This document shows positions 1-8,694 of a DNA stretch of 64,000 nucleotides, piece by piece (the first letter of the stretch is position 1; each line of letters begins with the position of its first letter). The DNA lies in contig NC_015730.1 of NCBI RefSeq assembly GCF_000154785.2, positions 248,001-312,000 of the forward strand. Reading direction: 5' to 3'. The position numbers and the translations under genes are program-made. Source of the DNA: Roseobacter litoralis Och 149. Its GTDB lineage: Bacteria > Pseudomonadota > Alphaproteobacteria > Rhodobacterales > Rhodobacteraceae. A model generated the notes under the pieces. The model was not told the origin of the DNA. It did not search any database and saw only the letters and a list, made by a program, of their open reading frames with translations.

Positions 1-1178
1 CTTGCAGGTGCATCGGCCGCATTCAGTTTGCGCACCAATTCCTCGGGGGTTGGCATGTCAGCCACATGTGTCAGCCGGATGATCGCCATCTCGGCGGCCA
101 TCATTGCATTGGGGGCACTTGCCACTTCGTCGAGTGCTTTCAATAGCATCTGCCACAGCCGCGTCAGCACGCGCATGGGCAAGGTGCCTGCCATCTCAAG
201 GCCCCGGCTGCGTTCGTCGGGCGATACGGTGGGGTCTTCGGCGGCTTCGGGGGTGATCTTGACCACCGACACCCAATGGGTGATCTCCGCCAGATCGCGC
301 AGCACGGCCATCGGGTCGGCCCCTTCGGCATATTGTGCCGACAGTTCGGTGAGCGCGCCCGCAGTGTCCCCGCGCAGGATCATGTCAAACAGATCGAGCA
401 CGCGCCCGCGATCCGCCAGCCCCAGCATCGCGCGGACCTGCGCGGCTGTTGTCTCTCCCGCGCCGTGGCTGATGGCCTGATCCAGCAGCGAGGTCGCATC
501 CCGCGCGGAGCCTTCAGCCGCGCGCGCGATCAAGGCCATGGCGTCCTGCGCGATTTCGGCCCCTTCGGCAGTCGCAATTTTGCGCATCAGATCAATCATG
601 ACCTCGGGTTCGATGCGGCGCAGGTCAAACCGCTGGCAACGCGACAGCACGGTTACGGGGACCTTGCGGATTTCCGTGGTGGCAAAGATGAATTTTACAT
701 GTTCCGGCGGCTCTTCCAGCGTTTTCAGCAGCGCGTTGAATGCGCCGGTGGACAGCATGTGCACTTCGTCGATGATATAGACTTTGTAGCGGGCCGAGGC
801 GGCGCGGTAGTGGACGGAATCAATGATTTCCCGGATGTTTGCGACCCCGGTATTGGACGCCGCGTCCATTTCCATCACATCGACGTGGCGGCCCTCCATG
901 ATGGCAGTGCAATGCTCACAGGTGCCGCAGGGTTCGGTTGTAGGGCCGCTTGTGCCGTCCGGGCCGATGCAATTCATGCCCTTGGCAATGATCCGGGCGG
1001 TGGTGGTTTTACCCGTGCCGCGGATGCCGGTCATGATAAAGGCTTGCGCGATGCGATCCGCTTCAAACGCGTTTTTCAGTGTCTGAACCATCGCGTCCTG
1101 TCCGACTAGATCGGCAAAGGTCTCAGGGCGGTATTTACGTGCCAGAACCTGATAGGGGGCGTGCGGTGTCTCGGACAT
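1..1178 (-). CDS. dnaX: DNA polymerase III subunit gamma/tau (C-terminus cut by window edge)
   Basis: Clamp-loader ATPase that loads the beta clamp during chromosome replication. The reading frame stays open to position 1, so only about the first 392 residues are seen and the tau tail is missing. It begins MSDTPHAPYQVLARKYRPET, the usual DnaX opening. Walker A GIRGTGKTTTAR follows near residue 45. A zinc-binding cysteine cluster (CIGP..EPCGTCEHC) lies near 65-80. The Walker B/DEVH box (YIIDEVHMLS) and the sensor 1 region with the SRCQRFDLRR arginine finger complete the AAA+ module. The ATG at 1178 has an AAGG upstream. The gene reads out of the window to the left. Assignment is secure; completeness cannot be judged. 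Confidence 0.95.
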   Translation of the reverse strand, partial: MSETPHAPYQVLARKYRPETFADLVGQDAMVQTLKNAFEADRIAQAFIMTGIRGTGKTTTARIIAKGMNCIGPDGTSGPTTEPCGTCEHCTAIMEGRHVDVMEMDAASNTGVANIREIIDSVHYRAASARYKVYIIDEVHMLSTGAFNALLKTLEEPPEHVKFIFATTEIRKVPVTVLSRCQRFDLRRIEPEVMIDLMRKIATAEGAEIAQDAMALIARAAEGSARDATSLLDQAISHGAGETTAAQVRAMLGLADRGRVLDLFDMILRGDTAGALTELSAQYAEGADPMAVLRDLAEITHWVSVVKITPEAAEDPTVSPDERSRGLEMAGTLPMRVLTRLWQMLLKALDEVASAPNAMMAAEMAIIRLTHVADMPTPEELVRKLNAADAPA

Positions 1179-1300
1179 GAAAAGCCTTGCTGAAACGGAA
1201 TCGGAGCGACGATTTGCAGACTAAGGCGCAGCGCGTCCAAGAACAACGCCACTTGGCAAAGAAGTGCCGCAGGGACCCCGCCAATTCGCTGCGTGGCAAA

Positions 1301-1408
1301 CCTAAAGCGTCATGCGAAAAACCTGAATCACGTAATGCTGCCTGCAATGAAAGATTTCAACGCGTTACGTGATGCTTGATATTTCAGGCGTTTCGTCAAA
1401 CACTCTAG
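1301..1408 (-). repeat. 108-bp palindromic dispersed repeat, copy A
   Basis: Read on the minus strand, this stretch matches 55351-55458 base for base over 108 positions with 13 differences and no gaps (about 88% identity). The element is an imperfect inverted repeat: outer arms of about 26 bp ending in CCTGAA, inner arms TCACGTAACGC / GCATTACGTGA, and a degenerate central hairpin. Its left end (CTAG) supplies the TAG stop of the idnD-like gene. The remaining gap up to the dnaX start (1179-1300) shows no gene or obvious signal. Confidence 0.85.
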
Positions 1409-2442
1409 AACGACAGCTGCACTTTGATTGATTTGTTGCGATCCAGCGTGGTCGCAAATGCTTCATGTGCCTGTTCCACCGGAAAAACCTGCGTGATCAT
1501 GGGGGCGACGTTGATCACCCCTTGGTCAATCATCCGGACCGCATCGGCAAATTCAGGGTGGAAACGGTGCGTGCCCTTCAGCGAAATTTCTTTTCCGACA
1601 ATGGCGTTGATGGGGATATTCAGGCTCCCCGCGACGCCGACCTGAACCAATGTCCCGCGCGGGCGGACAAATTCAATCGCTATGGCAATCGCGGCCTCAG
1701 CGCCGGAGCATTCGAACACCACATCGAATTGTTTTTCAGGCGAGCTGAACGCATCCATCAGGTCGGCTGATGTCGCGATATTGACGCAGTGCGTTGCCCC
1801 CATTTTGCTCGCGTTGGACAGGGTGAAATCGACGAGATCGGTCACCACGATATCCGATGCGCCCCGTGCCTTGGATACTGCAACACACAACGCGCCAATC
1901 GGCCCGGCCCCGGTGACCAGAACGCGTTTGCCTGCCAGATCGCCGGCCTGATTTGCAGCATGCAGGCAAACTGCCAGCGGCTCGGCGCAGGCGGCATGTG
2001 CAATCTCGGTTTGTGCGCTCACTTTGACGCATTGGGATGCGGGCACCGGCAAGATACTGCGAAATCCCCCCTGCACGTGAGGAAAGGTTCTGGCCGAGCC
2101 CAGAAACCGCATGTTCAGACAATGCTGGTATTCCTCGCGGGCGCAGAAATGGCAATCATTGCAAGGCTGGCTGGGGTTCACCGCGACTTTGTCGCCCGGT
2201 TCCAAACAAGTGACGCCCGGTGCGACCGACTTTATGACGCCCGCGATTTCGTGACCCAGAATGATGGGTTCTTTCACGCGCACCGGGCCAAAGCCACCAT
2301 GCTGAAAATAATGCAGGTCTGATCCGCAGATGCCACCGCGCGCGATTTCGACCGCGACCTGGCCCGTTTCCAGAGGCTGTGATGCGATTTCCTCAACGCG
2401 CAAGTCACCTTTGCTGTGAAGTCTGCAAATTGTGGTGGTCAC
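1405..2442 (-). CDS. Zinc-dependent alcohol dehydrogenase, L-idonate 5-dehydrogenase-like
   Basis: Medium-chain NAD(P)-dependent dehydrogenase of 345 residues, closest by eye to L-idonate 5-dehydrogenase, which oxidises L-idonate to 5-keto-gluconate. Catalytic zinc region GGICGSDLHY with GHE downstream; structural zinc site C-x2-C-x2-C-x7-C (CNDCHFCAREEYQHC); Rossmann motif VTGAGPIGAL near residue 175. The start is GTG at 2442, chosen because a strong AAAGGAGG sits 5-6 bases before it, just past the stop of the TRAP large permease. It is the last gene of gntR-dctPQM-idnD, so it probably catalyses the first oxidation of the imported sugar acid. A paralogue of about 50% identity by eye lies at 52744-53775. 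The exact substrate is unproven. The stop codon lies inside a 108-bp repeat. Confidence 0.85.
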   Translation of the reverse strand: MTTTICRLHSKGDLRVEEIASQPLETGQVAVEIARGGICGSDLHYFQHGGFGPVRVKEPIILGHEIAGVIKSVAPGVTCLEPGDKVAVNPSQPCNDCHFCAREEYQHCLNMRFLGSARTFPHVQGGFRSILPVPASQCVKVSAQTEIAHAACAEPLAVCLHAANQAGDLAGKRVLVTGAGPIGALCVAVSKARGASDIVVTDLVDFTLSNASKMGATHCVNIATSADLMDAFSSPEKQFDVVFECSGAEAAIAIAIEFVRPRGTLVQVGVAGSLNIPINAIVGKEISLKGTHRFHPEFADAVRMIDQGVINVAPMITQVFPVEQAHEAFATTLDRNKSIKVQLSF

Positions 2443-2454
2443 GAAAACCTCCTT

Positions 2455-3732
2455 TTACGGGATAAGGACAGAGGGCAACCAGGTCGCCAGCGGGGGGAAG
2501 TAGGACACCATCAACAGAACGATGATGTTTGTCGCGATAAACGGCAGGATCGCGATAATGACGGGGGTCAAGGGCAATCGCGCGATCCCCGCGCAGACAA
2601 ACAGGCACACGCCAAGGGGCGGGGTTGTCAGGCCGATCATCAGGTTCAGCACCGCAAAGGTCGCAAAATGCAGCGGGTCAATCCCCACGGAGGTGGCAAG
2701 CGTCAGAAGTGGGACAAAGAGGATGATCAGGGCCGCAATCGTTTCCATGAACATGCCGACAATCAGCAGCAGGATGTTGATGATCAGGATGATGATGAAT
2801 TTGTTTTCCGTGAACGACAGGACAGCGGCGGCGATGGCCTGTGGAATACGCTCAGAGACGAGGATCCAGCCGAACACATTCGCAAACCCGACCAGAACCA
2901 GAATCCCCGATGCGGCAACGGCGCTGTCAACGATGATCTTGGGAATTTCACGGAACGGAAGTTCGCGGTAAACGACAAGTCCGATGAACATGGCATAGAC
3001 ACTCGCGATGATCGCCGTTTCCGTGGGTGTCGCCACGCCACTCAGTAGACCGTAAAGGATCAAAGCGGTCATCGCGAGCGCCCAGAACGCGCCCGCGAAG
3101 GACCGCCCGATTTCGCCCACGCCCTGCCATTCCTGTTTGGGAAAATTCCGGCGGCGCGCAATCACATAGGTGGTGATCATCATCGCCATACCCAGCAAAA
3201 TGCCCGGTATCGCCCCGGCAAGAAACATCTTTCCGACCGAGATACCGGACAAGGCTCCGACAATGATCATCGGCACGCTTGGCGGAATGATCGGCCCGAC
3301 GGTGGAGGAGGCGGCGGTGATGGCGGCTGAAAAATCGGCAGGGTATCCGGCCTTTTTCATGCCCGGTATCATGACGCCGCCGATGGATGCCGCATCGGCA
3401 ACTGCCGTGCCGGTGATGCCGCCGAACAGCATCGACGCGCCCACGTTTGTGAGGCCAAGGCCCCCTCTGATCCAACCGACCAGCGCATTTGCAAAGCGGA
3501 TGATCCGTTCCGTAATACCGCCCCGGTTCATCAGGTTGCCTGCGAGAATAAAGCCGGGGATGCTGAGCAATACGAAAACATCCATGCCCGCATACATTTT
3601 CTGCGGCATGACGACCACGGGAATGCCCGTCACCAGCAGATAGCAGAGGGAACTCAGGCCGAGAGTGATGGCCACGGGGATGCCCACGACCAGCCCGATG
3701 ACGAAAACGGTGACGAGAATAAGCAAGCCCAT
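2455..3732 (-). CDS. dctM: TRAP transporter large permease (DctM family)
   Basis: Large membrane subunit of a tripartite ATP-independent periplasmic transporter, the ion-driven channel for a carboxylate-type substrate. 425 residues, normal for DctM, almost wholly hydrophobic with about 12 membrane segments. Family motifs seen: SIPGFILAGNLMNRGGI near 57-73, MLFGGITGTAVADAASIGGV near 100-120 and GLTTPPLGVCLF near 370. It follows the small permease by two bases, and the dehydrogenase SD directly follows its stop. Substrate unknown; the neighbouring idonate-type dehydrogenase and FCD-type GntR regulator suggest a sugar acid such as an aldonate or uronate. Confidence 0.93.
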   Translation of the reverse strand: MGLLILVTVFVIGLVVGIPVAITLGLSSLCYLLVTGIPVVVMPQKMYAGMDVFVLLSIPGFILAGNLMNRGGITERIIRFANALVGWIRGGLGLTNVGASMLFGGITGTAVADAASIGGVMIPGMKKAGYPADFSAAITAASSTVGPIIPPSVPMIIVGALSGISVGKMFLAGAIPGILLGMAMMITTYVIARRRNFPKQEWQGVGEIGRSFAGAFWALAMTALILYGLLSGVATPTETAIIASVYAMFIGLVVYRELPFREIPKIIVDSAVAASGILVLVGFANVFGWILVSERIPQAIAAAVLSFTENKFIIILIINILLLIVGMFMETIAALIILFVPLLTLATSVGIDPLHFATFAVLNLMIGLTTPPLGVCLFVCAGIARLPLTPVIIAILPFIATNIIVLLMVSYFPPLATWLPSVLIP

Positions 3733-3734
3733 GT

Positions 3735-4229
3735 TCAGCTGTCCATACGATTGACTGGCTCACCGGTGCCGGAGAAAAAGATCATCGAAACGATCCTGAG
3801 CAGGGCGAAAGCCGCGAGGCAGCCTAGCAATGCGAGAACCGAAAAGTGGATATAATCCATGCGCACGCCCAAGGCGGGCGAGGTTTGAAAAGCCCCGATG
3901 GACACATATTTCCATGCCGCAGGGATCAGGATAATGCAGAGGACGAGCGTTGCGGTCGCAGACAACAGTCGCAACAGCCATGGCCCCTTGCCCGGGAGTG
4001 CTTCGCAGACGACGTCTACATTCACCAGATCGCCGGAGCGCAGGGCAAGCCCGGCCCCGAAGGTCACCGTGTATAGCATCGCATAGCGCGTCAGCTCTTC
4101 GGTCCAGACGGGCGATGATCCGAATGTCCGGCCGAGAACCTGTGTCAGGACAGCACAGATGAGAACGAAAAAGGACAGGCCGACACCGACGCTGGCGACA
4201 CCCACGATGATCCGTTCTATCCGCTGCAT
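3735..4229 (-). CDS. dctQ: TRAP transporter small permease (DctQ family)
   Basis: Small membrane subunit that pairs with the large permease in the inner membrane. 164 residues with four hydrophobic helices (about 8-30, 45-65, 85-108, 125-148), the standard DctQ topology. The family hallmark VWTEELTRYAMLYTV is present near residue 40, with the conserved EE-RY. It lies 68 bases after the binding-protein gene, separated by a strong hairpin, and is two bases from dctM. Recognised by topology, the EELTRY signature and position. Confidence 0.92.
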   Translation of the reverse strand: MQRIERIIVGVASVGVGLSFFVLICAVLTQVLGRTFGSSPVWTEELTRYAMLYTVTFGAGLALRSGDLVNVDVVCEALPGKGPWLLRLLSATATLVLCIILIPAAWKYVSIGAFQTSPALGVRMDYIHFSVLALLGCLAAFALLRIVSMIFFSGTGEPVNRMDS

Positions 4230-4257
4230 CCGTCAGACTTTCATTAAAAGAGGTGCA

Positions 4258-4287
4258 AGAGCCGCCGGAGATAGGTCCGACGGCTCT
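4258..4287 (-). promoter_or_regulatory. Intercistronic hairpin between dctP and dctQ
   Basis: AGAGCCGTCGGA and TCCGGCGGCTCT form a 12-bp stem with one G-U pair and a 6-base loop just after the dctP stop; on the minus strand it is followed by TTGCACCTCTTTT. Such stems after binding-protein genes commonly protect the upstream mRNA or act as a leaky terminator, giving more binding protein than permease. Confidence 0.7.
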
Positions 4288-4297
4288 CGCGGAAGTT

Positions 4298-5275
4298 TTA
4301 CTCAGAAAACAGCGATTCCACGACGGGGCGGATTTCTTCGCTTACGTTGGCAAGAACCGCGTCCTTGGCAGCGGCCTGAAACGCGGCGCCATCCACCTCA
4401 ACGAAGGTCATGCCCTTGCTTTCGAGATAGCCGCGATCTTCGGCGAGGCTTTCCAGAAGCAGACCACGCTCATATTCCTGCGCTGTTGCTGCGGCCTGCA
4501 TGACCGCATTCTGATCGTCCTCGGACAGTTTGGCCCAGGTGGATTCCGCGATCGTCAGGTAAATCCAGGACCGGACATGTTCGGTCTGGTTCACATAGCC
4601 CTGCACTTCGTTGAAGTTGGCCGAGCGGATCAGGGCAAGCGGGTTTTCCTGACCGTCGATCACGCCGTTTTGCAGGGACGTGAAGACTTCGGAAAATGCC
4701 ATCGGTGTTGGCGATGCGCCCAGAGCGCTCCAGACGTCCACGAAAAGCGGCACGTTCGGGACGCGCATTTTCATGCCATCAAGGTCTGCAGGCGATGTGA
4801 TCGGGCGTTGCGATGTCAGGTTGCGCGGCCCACGGGCAAAGAATGCAATCGGGCGCACCTGGGCTTTTTCGATGATCTGCTGTTTGATCTGCGTGCCGAT
4901 GTCACCAGAGGCGACTTCGTCCATGTGATCGAGGGATTTATAGGCATAGGGCACGGCCAGCAACGCAGCCATGGGGGCCCAGTTTTGCAGGCTTTCACCA
5001 GTGATTGTCATGTCCACCGTGCCAAGCTGCATGCCGTTGATCAGGTCGATTTCCTTACCGAGGGATTCGTTCGGGAAAACCTCGACGGCAATGCGGCCAT
5101 CGGTCAGCGTGGAGAGTTCCTCGCCGAATTTGACCGCGGCTAGGTGCCATGCGTTTTGCTCATTTGCCAGATGCCCCAGTTTCAGGGTCATCTCCTGTGC
5201 AAATGCGGCCGAAGACGCGAGCGCTGCAACGCAGGTCACCGCAGCCAGTCCTTTGATTTTTGTAAAGAGCCTCAT
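4298..5275 (-). CDS. dctP: TRAP transporter substrate-binding protein (DctP family)
   Basis: Periplasmic solute receptor of the TRAP system, 325 residues. A Sec signal peptide is clear (basic start MRLFTKIKG, hydrophobic core, AAFAQE cleavage site near 26). The mature protein opens TLKLGHLANEQNAWHLAAVKF, typical of DctP/SiaP. The conserved arginine that usually binds the substrate carboxylate falls in MKMRVPNVPLFVDVWSALGA near 165-185, followed by GVIDGQENP near 207. The start has an excellent GGAGGAAACATT-ATG. It lies 16 bases after the gntR stop, so it is in the same operon. Ligand not deducible beyond an organic acid. Confidence 0.93.
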   Translation of the reverse strand: MRLFTKIKGLAAVTCVAALASSAAFAQEMTLKLGHLANEQNAWHLAAVKFGEELSTLTDGRIAVEVFPNESLGKEIDLINGMQLGTVDMTITGESLQNWAPMAALLAVPYAYKSLDHMDEVASGDIGTQIKQQIIEKAQVRPIAFFARGPRNLTSQRPITSPADLDGMKMRVPNVPLFVDVWSALGASPTPMAFSEVFTSLQNGVIDGQENPLALIRSANFNEVQGYVNQTEHVRSWIYLTIAESTWAKLSEDDQNAVMQAAATAQEYERGLLLESLAEDRGYLESKGMTFVEVDGAAFQAAAKDAVLANVSEEIRPVVESLFSE

Positions 5276-5291
5276 AATGTTTCCTCCAGTG

Positions 5292-6020
5292 TTAAGGCTT
5301 GGGATCGGGTATTGTTTGAGCAGACCCGTCGAAATACGCGGGGTAGAGGGCCTGCACCTTTGGGAGCGAGCTTAGGATTTCCATCAGGTGGGTGCGCATC
5401 GCGACCTCGGCCCCTGCCACGTGTTGCTGTTCGATCGCATCAACAATCGCGGTGTGCTGATCAATCAGCTTGGCGACCGGAAACTCTTCGAAGGTCAGGA
5501 AGCGCACCCGGTCCATCTGTGTCTTGATGGCATCCAGAATACTCCAGGCTTTGCCAACACCGGCGGCATCCGCAAGGGTGTGGTGGAACCTTTCGTCCAG
5601 TTCGATGAATTTCGCAGGGTCGCGTGCGCCGACCGCTTTTTGCGCGTCCAACTGTGTGCGCAGGTCTTTGACCAACCCGTCCGGCGGCGTGTCTGCCAGT
5701 CTTTTGACGATATCCGCTTCCACCGCTTCGCGTACGAAACGACCATTCAGGACCGCATCATAATCGATGAGTTTCACAAAGGTGCCGCGTTGTGGTCTGA
5801 TCTCGAGCAGGCCTTCGTTCATGAGGGTGATGAAGGCTTCGCGGACGGGCTGTCTGCTGACGTGATATTCTCTGGCAAGCTCCGGTTCCGACAACCTGCT
5901 GGCTGGTTTGAGGTCATTGCGGATGATGCGGCTGCGCAAGATCAACCTGAGTTGCGGGCTGACCGCGACAAGCGGGTCAAGCTTCCATTTGCTCAGATCA
6001 TCCAGCACCAACGTCATCAC
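5292..6020 (-). CDS. GntR family transcriptional regulator, FCD (FadR) subfamily
   Basis: Probable local regulator of the TRAP and dehydrogenase genes, 242 residues. An N-terminal winged helix-turn-helix (about 25-90) carries the GntR pattern SEPELAREYHVSRQPVREAF and the wing EGLLEIRPQRGTFV. The C-terminal FCD domain (about 100-225) has the metal or ligand-binding histidines in ELDERFHHTLADAAG and DQHTAIVDAIE. It is the first gene of the five-gene operon, so autoregulation is likely. A short inverted repeat lies about 25 bases before its ATG. The effector is probably the imported acid or its keto product (inference). Confidence 0.92.
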   Translation of the reverse strand: MMTLVLDDLSKWKLDPLVAVSPQLRLILRSRIIRNDLKPASRLSEPELAREYHVSRQPVREAFITLMNEGLLEIRPQRGTFVKLIDYDAVLNGRFVREAVEADIVKRLADTPPDGLVKDLRTQLDAQKAVGARDPAKFIELDERFHHTLADAAGVGKAWSILDAIKTQMDRVRFLTFEEFPVAKLIDQHTAIVDAIEQQHVAGAEVAMRTHLMEILSSLPKVQALYPAYFDGSAQTIPDPKP

Positions 6021-6044
6021 CGCTCCCTTTGCGGGAAAGCTACT

Positions 6045-6060
6045 TGTATACTTCCATACA
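6045..6060. promoter_or_regulatory. Candidate GntR operator upstream of the TRAP operon
   Basis: TGTAT-ACTTCC-ATACA is an inverted repeat about 25 bases before the gntR start. Directly beyond it, minus-strand TTGACA (6066-6061) could be a -35 element, so a bound repressor would cover the promoter. GntR/FCD proteins typically bind such AT-rich short palindromes. No good -10 was found. Confidence 0.4.
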
Positions 6061-6173
6061 TGTCAACATGAGTAAGCGCACCATGTGGAAATCGCATAGG
6101 TTTCGCGATGTATCGCGTTGTAAATGTTGTAAAATCAGTGGTGTTTATCGGCGATGTACAGACCAGATCGCGG

Positions 6174-6192
6174 GGCGGCATATACTGCCGCC
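6174..6192 (-). terminator. Hairpin after the phosphonate-type transporter operon
   Basis: GGCGGCA-TATAC-TGCCGCC is a perfect 7-bp stem with a 5-base loop, 14 bases past the last permease stop on the minus strand. There is no T tract, so it may be a Rho-associated 3' end or mRNA-protecting stem rather than an intrinsic terminator. The rest of the gap up to gntR (6067-6173) shows no gene. Confidence 0.45.
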
Positions 6193-6205
6193 ACACCGGA
6201 TCTAA

Positions 6206-7021
6206 TTATATGATCGCGCCGCGCACCTTGGCCGACACCCATTCGGAGATCACAACGGCCGCCAGAATCACCAGCAGGATGAGCGAGACCTGCGGCCATG
6301 CCAGCACGTTCAGCGATGCTGACAATTGAAGACCGATACCGCCGGCCCCGACAAGCCCCAGCACCGTCGATTCGCGGATGTTGATGTCCCAGCGAAACAC
6401 GGCAATGCCAGCAAATGCAGGCAGGATCTGTGGCACAATTCCATATGCCATGACCTGCCAGCGCGATGCACCTGTCGCGGTGATCGCCTCGACCTGAATT
6501 TCGTCGATCTCTTCTATGGCCTCATAGAGCAGCTTTGCGCAGAACCCGATGGAGCGGATCGCGATGGCGATCACACCCGCAAAGACGCCGGGACCGATAA
6601 TCGCGATAAGCAGCAATGCCCAGATCAGTGAGTTGATCGAGCGGGTCGAAACGATGATCAGCAAGGCAATCGGACGCACGAACAGCGCTGAAGGCGTGGT
6701 ATTGCGCGCGGCAAAGAACGCAACCGGGACAGCAAGAAACAGGGCGATGATCGTGCCGAGGGTCGCAATGTTCAGCGTATCCCAGATCGGCTCGCCCAGC
6801 TGCGCAATGTAATCCCATTTCGGCGGTGTTGCGCGCGTCCAGATATCATTCGCAATGCGGGGCGCGTCCCAGACGAAAAACCATGTGGTGGCTTGCGAAA
6901 TCTGCTGCCAGCAATAGGCGAAAATCATCAGGCCAACGAGCCACATGGCCCAGTGCGAGAGGCTTTCGCGCCCGGTGCGTCTTTGCCAGATTTTCTGGCT
7001 GTTTGTCTCGCGGATCGGCAT
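6206..7021 (-). CDS. phnE: Phosphonate-type ABC transporter permease (PhnE family), second copy
   Basis: Inner-membrane subunit of a PhnCDE-type importer, 271 residues with about six hydrophobic helices. The cytoplasmic coupling loop with the EAA-like motif (EAITATGASRWQVMAYGIVPQ) lies near 180-200, followed by [20 protein letters not shown], a hallmark of PhnE proteins. Its ATG overlaps the stop of the preceding permease by one base (TAATG), so the two are translationally coupled. Two different PhnE subunits presumably form a heterodimeric channel. It ends the deoR-phnD-phnC-phnE-phnE operon. Confidence 0.9.
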   Translation of the reverse strand: MPIRETNSQKIWQRRTGRESLSHWAMWLVGLMIFAYCWQQISQATTWFFVWDAPRIANDIWTRATPPKWDYIAQLGEPIWDTLNIATLGTIIALFLAVPVAFFAARNTTPSALFVRPIALLIIVSTRSINSLIWALLLIAIIGPGVFAGVIAIAIRSIGFCAKLLYEAIEEIDEIQVEAITATGASRWQVMAYGIVPQILPAFAGIAVFRWDINIRESTVLGLVGAGGIGLQLSASLNVLAWPQVSLILLVILAAVVISEWVSAKVRGAII

Positions 7022-7842
7022 TATTGTACCCTCGCCCGGACAATGCCGGAGATATATTCGAGCGCCATGACGATCACGATGATCATGATCAGGATCGCAG
7101 CGGCCGTGTCATATTCGTAGCGGTCAAAGGCTGTGTTGAGCGTCGCACCGATGCCCCCGGCACCCACCAGACCCAAGATAGCGCTTTCGCGGAAATTGAT
7201 ATCGATGCGGTAGATCGACAGGCCGATGAGGCGCGGCATGACCTGCGGCTGTACGCCGTAATTGATCCACTGTGTCCAGCGCGCGCCAGAAGCTTTGATC
7301 GCCTCTGCCTGCACCTTGTCCATGCTTTCGATGTCCTCTGCGAGCAGTTTGGACAGAAAGCCGATTGTCGCAAAACTCAGCGTCAGGAAACCTGCCAGCG
7401 GGCCGAAGCCAAAGATCGCAACCAGCAAAATCGCCACGATGATTTCCTGCAGCGCGCGCGAGATCGCGATGATGCCCCGGCAGATCAAATAGACCGGCAA
7501 GGGTGCAACATTTCGCGCAGCGCCAAGGGCAATTGGAATCGAAATGATGATGCCGACAACAGAGGCCGCAACGGTCATGATGATGCTTTCAAGCATCCCC
7601 GAATAGATGTCGCTGGACCGGGTGGTGAAATCCGGGCTTGTAAAAGCGAGCACGAATTGTTTGCCGCGTTCAAGCCCAACATAGACGCGGGCCCAATTGA
7701 CCTCGATCGTCATATAGGCAGCAATCAGATAGGCGAAGAATCCAAGGACAAGGGTCCACCGTAGCCACGGACGCTGGATGAAAGGTGGCTTTTTCCACGG
7801 CTTTCCCAGAAGTGTTTCCAGCTCGGAATTTGGGACGCTCAT
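7021..7842 (-). CDS. phnE: Phosphonate-type ABC transporter permease (PhnE family), first copy
   Basis: 273-residue inner-membrane subunit partnering the downstream PhnE. About six membrane helices; coupling loop [20 protein letters not shown] near 195-215 and [20 protein letters not shown] just after, the same architecture as its neighbour. The N-terminal 40 residues are hydrophilic and longer than in the second copy. It overlaps the ATPase gene by four bases (ATGA). The substrate class is set by family (phosphonate, phosphite or other organophosphorus), not by anything specific seen here. Confidence 0.9.
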   Translation of the reverse strand: MSVPNSELETLLGKPWKKPPFIQRPWLRWTLVLGFFAYLIAAYMTIEVNWARVYVGLERGKQFVLAFTSPDFTTRSSDIYSGMLESIIMTVAASVVGIIISIPIALGAARNVAPLPVYLICRGIIAISRALQEIIVAILLVAIFGFGPLAGFLTLSFATIGFLSKLLAEDIESMDKVQAEAIKASGARWTQWINYGVQPQVMPRLIGLSIYRIDINFRESAILGLVGAGGIGATLNTAFDRYEYDTAAAILIMIIVIVMALEYISGIVRARVQ

Positions 7843-8636
7843 TCGGCTGCCTCGATCTCATCATCGTCGATTTGTTCGATGGTCGCTTCCCAGTCTTCTT
7901 CGCCGTAGATTTCGGTCAGCCTGTCCGGGGTCAGTCCTTCGGGTGGACCGTCGTAAACCATGGCACCAAAGCGCAAACCAATGACACGTTGCACGAACAT
8001 CTGCGCCAAAGCCACGTCGTGAATGTTGATAATGGCGGCAAGCCCGCGCTCGCGGCACAACTCGCAAATCAGCCGCATGATCTGACGGGATGTTTTGGGA
8101 TCAAGCGAGGCGGTTGGTTCATCCACCAGCAGCAGCGCGGGGTTTTGAATGAGGGCGCGGCAGATACCAACACGTTGGCGTTGCCCGCCAGAAAGCTCGT
8201 CAGCCCGTTTGTCGGCCATATGCGCGAGGCCCACGCGATCAAGCAGGCGAAACGCTTCGTCCACATCCGCTTGCGGGAACTTACGCAGGAAAGAACGCCA
8301 GAAACCGACATAGCCCAAACGCCCGGACAGCACGTTTTCCATGACGGTCAGACGTTCCACAAGCGCGTATTCCTGAAAGATCATGCCCATACGGCGGCGT
8401 TCGCGACGTAATGCGCCAGATGACAGCCCGGTCAGCTCGACATCGCCCAGATAAACCTGACCGGAGCTCGGCTCCACCAGTCGGTTGACGCAGCGGATAA
8501 GGGTTGATTTGCCAGCGCCCGACGGGCCGATCAACGCCAGCACCTGACCCTGTGGTATCTCAAGGTCGACTTCCTTCAGCGCCTGATCGCCGGTTTTATA
8601 CGTCTTCACTAGCTTCTCAAGCCGCAGCATCACCAT
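7839..8636 (-). CDS. phnC: Phosphonate-type ABC transporter ATP-binding protein (PhnC family)
   Basis: ATPase that powers the PhnDEE importer, about 265 residues. Walker [15 protein letters not shown] near 35-48, Q-loop [14 protein letters not shown], signature [15 protein letters not shown] near 150, Walker [13 protein letters not shown] and the H-loop INIHDVALA. The frame is open further upstream to 8672, but a hairpin occupies 8662-8685, so I chose the ATG at 8636 (MVMLRLEKL), preceded by GGTGGGG; ATG 8630 is the alternative. The C-terminus is unusually acidic ([12 protein letters not shown]). It lies after phnD and overlaps phnE by four bases. Confidence 0.92.
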   Translation of the reverse strand: MVMLRLEKLVKTYKTGDQALKEVDLEIPQGQVLALIGPSGAGKSTLIRCVNRLVEPSSGQVYLGDVELTGLSSGALRRERRRMGMIFQEYALVERLTVMENVLSGRLGYVGFWRSFLRKFPQADVDEAFRLLDRVGLAHMADKRADELSGGQRQRVGICRALIQNPALLLVDEPTASLDPKTSRQIMRLICELCRERGLAAIINIHDVALAQMFVQRVIGLRFGAMVYDGPPEGLTPDRLTEIYGEEDWEATIEQIDDDEIEAAE

Positions 8637-8661
8637 GCCCCCCACCATTTTTGATTGGACA

Positions 8662-8685
8662 GGGCGGGCCATAACAGACCCGCCC
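8662..8685 (-). promoter_or_regulatory. Intercistronic hairpin between phnD and phnC
   Basis: GGGCGGG and CCCGCCC form a 7-bp GC-only stem with a 10-base loop starting 10 bases past the phnD stop. It parallels the dctP-dctQ hairpin: both importer operons place a stem right after the binding-protein gene, as expected for differential expression. It also argues that phnC starts downstream at 8636 or 8630. Confidence 0.6.
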
Positions 8686-8694
8686 GATCAGAGT

